Of a stretch of 64,000 nt of DNA, positions 63,559 through 64,000 are shown piece by piece. The stretch's first letter is position 1. Each line of letters opens with the position of its first letter. The notes under the pieces were generated by a model. That model saw only the letters and a program-made list of their open reading frames with translations, was not told the origin of the DNA and ran no database searches. Both the position numbers and the translations under genes were made by a program. The DNA is from Sulfurospirillum cavolei (lineage in GTDB: Bacteria > Campylobacterota > Campylobacteria > Campylobacterales > Sulfurospirillaceae): NCBI RefSeq assembly GCF_001548055.1, contig NZ_AP014724.1, positions 496,001-560,000 on the forward strand, given 5' to 3'.

Positions 63559-64000
63559 CTGATTTTCAATGCCGTTAGTGCTAAAAGATTTGACATCAAT
63601 GCGAGAATCCAAAATCGCACGATAATCTTGTTTTCCGGCCAACCTTTTACCTCAAAGTGGTGATGGATCGGCGCCATAAGAAAGATCCGTTTTTTGCGTG
63701 TTTTATAACTGCCTACTTGTAAAATAACCGATACGGTTTCTAGGACGAAGACAAATCCGACGAGAAACAACAAAATCTCATTTTTAGAAATAATCGCCAT
63801 ATAACCGATAAACGAGCCGATACTCAGGCTTCCGCTATCGCCCATAAAAACTTCGGCGGGGTAGCAATTGAACCATAAAAAACCGACGAGCGAACCCATC
63901 ACGGCTGTGGCGACGATGACCACTTCACCGCTTCCGCCGACTTTAGGGAGCAATAAATACCCGCTTAAATACGCATTGCCGCCGACGTAAACAAAAACGC
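63555..64000 (-). CDS. mraY: MraY, phospho-MurNAc-pentapeptide transferase, 5' end cut by window edge
   Basis: The C-terminal 148 or so residues are present; the frame runs past the right edge as [36 protein letters not shown] holds the catalytic-type Asp, and [24 protein letters not shown] near the C-terminus is the conserved MraY HHH motif. It transfers phospho-MurNAc-pentapeptide to undecaprenyl phosphate to make lipid I. It competes with WbaP, encoded nearby, for the same lipid carrier. Confidence 0.95.
   Translation of the reverse strand, partial: VFVYVGGNAYLSGYLLLPKVGGSGEVVIVATAVMGSLVGFLWFNCYPAEVFMGDSGSLSIGSFIGYMAIISKNEILLFLVGFVFVLETVSVILQVGSYKTRKKRIFLMAPIHHHFEVKGWPENKIIVRFWILALMSNLLALTALKIR

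Overview
The window looks like chromosomal DNA of a member of the Campylobacterota (Epsilonproteobacteria), most like Sulfurospirillum. This rests on a CiaB-type protein, a free-standing PycA-type biotin carboxylase, the queDEC set, a dense chemoreceptor and c-di-GMP gene stock, and generally AT-leaning coding sequence. The genus is an inference; no rRNA is present.

Layout. 1-1605: queuosine precursor genes (queD cut by the left edge, divergent queE-queC). 1661-2373: a HepT-MntA toxin-antitoxin pair. 2364-5513: small housekeeping and unknown genes. 5541-10196: a phosphate-response block, phoU-phoB-phoR on the minus strand and, divergent, an OlsF-like ornithine-lipid synthase. 10480-15447: one AT-rich 1655-residue protein joining an exonuclease-like domain, a RecQ helicase and a UvrD helicase. 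15513-18035: chemoreceptor and DODA-type dioxygenase. 18110-23837: pstSCAB on the minus strand and, divergent, a second PstS and an orphan sensor-like protein. 23846-34406: mixed metabolism (metY, ciaB, pycA, fetB), a degenerate GGDEF-PilZ protein, a cysteine-rich lipoprotein and an EAL-CBS-GGDEF protein. 34572-62184: a large O-antigen/surface polysaccharide locus. 62248-64000: tRNA-Phe, murD and the 3' part of mraY.

Phosphate control. Five promoters share one architecture that can be read by eye: an 11-bp direct repeat GTWAY-N6-GTWAY, then exactly 10 bp, then a -10 hexamer. They stand before phoU-phoB-phoR, olsF, pstSCAB, the second pstS operon and the EAL-GGDEF gene. I infer this is the local PhoB box, tying phosphate uptake, phosphorus-free membrane lipid and c-di-GMP signalling together.

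Polysaccharide locus. galE and rfbA-rfbC-rfbD-rfbB (dTDP-L-rhamnose) have backbone-like composition. At about 38,900 the DNA becomes strongly AT-rich. There follow an ABC exporter (Wzm, Wzt with C-terminal carbohydrate-binding domain), a methyltransferase, and a 1307-residue protein with a kinase-like N-terminus, a coiled coil built from 105-bp tandem repeats (35 residues, exactly five heptads), an RgpF domain and a GT4-like domain. This resembles a rearranged WbdD chain-terminating/length-setting system. Next come CDP-glucose genes rfbF, rfbG and rfbH wrapped around a thiamine-diphosphate enzyme, an acetaldehyde dehydrogenase and a 4-hydroxy-2-oxovalerate aldolase, which together suggest a CDP-linked branched-chain sugar. 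GtrA/GtrB-type genes and GT2 transferases follow. The AT-rich segment ends inside a glycosyltransferase gene near 60,150, where composition returns to the backbone, and wbaP closes the locus.

A short palindrome, TKACATGTMA, recurs more than twenty times in genes and gaps on the backbone and is nearly absent from the first part of the imported cassette.
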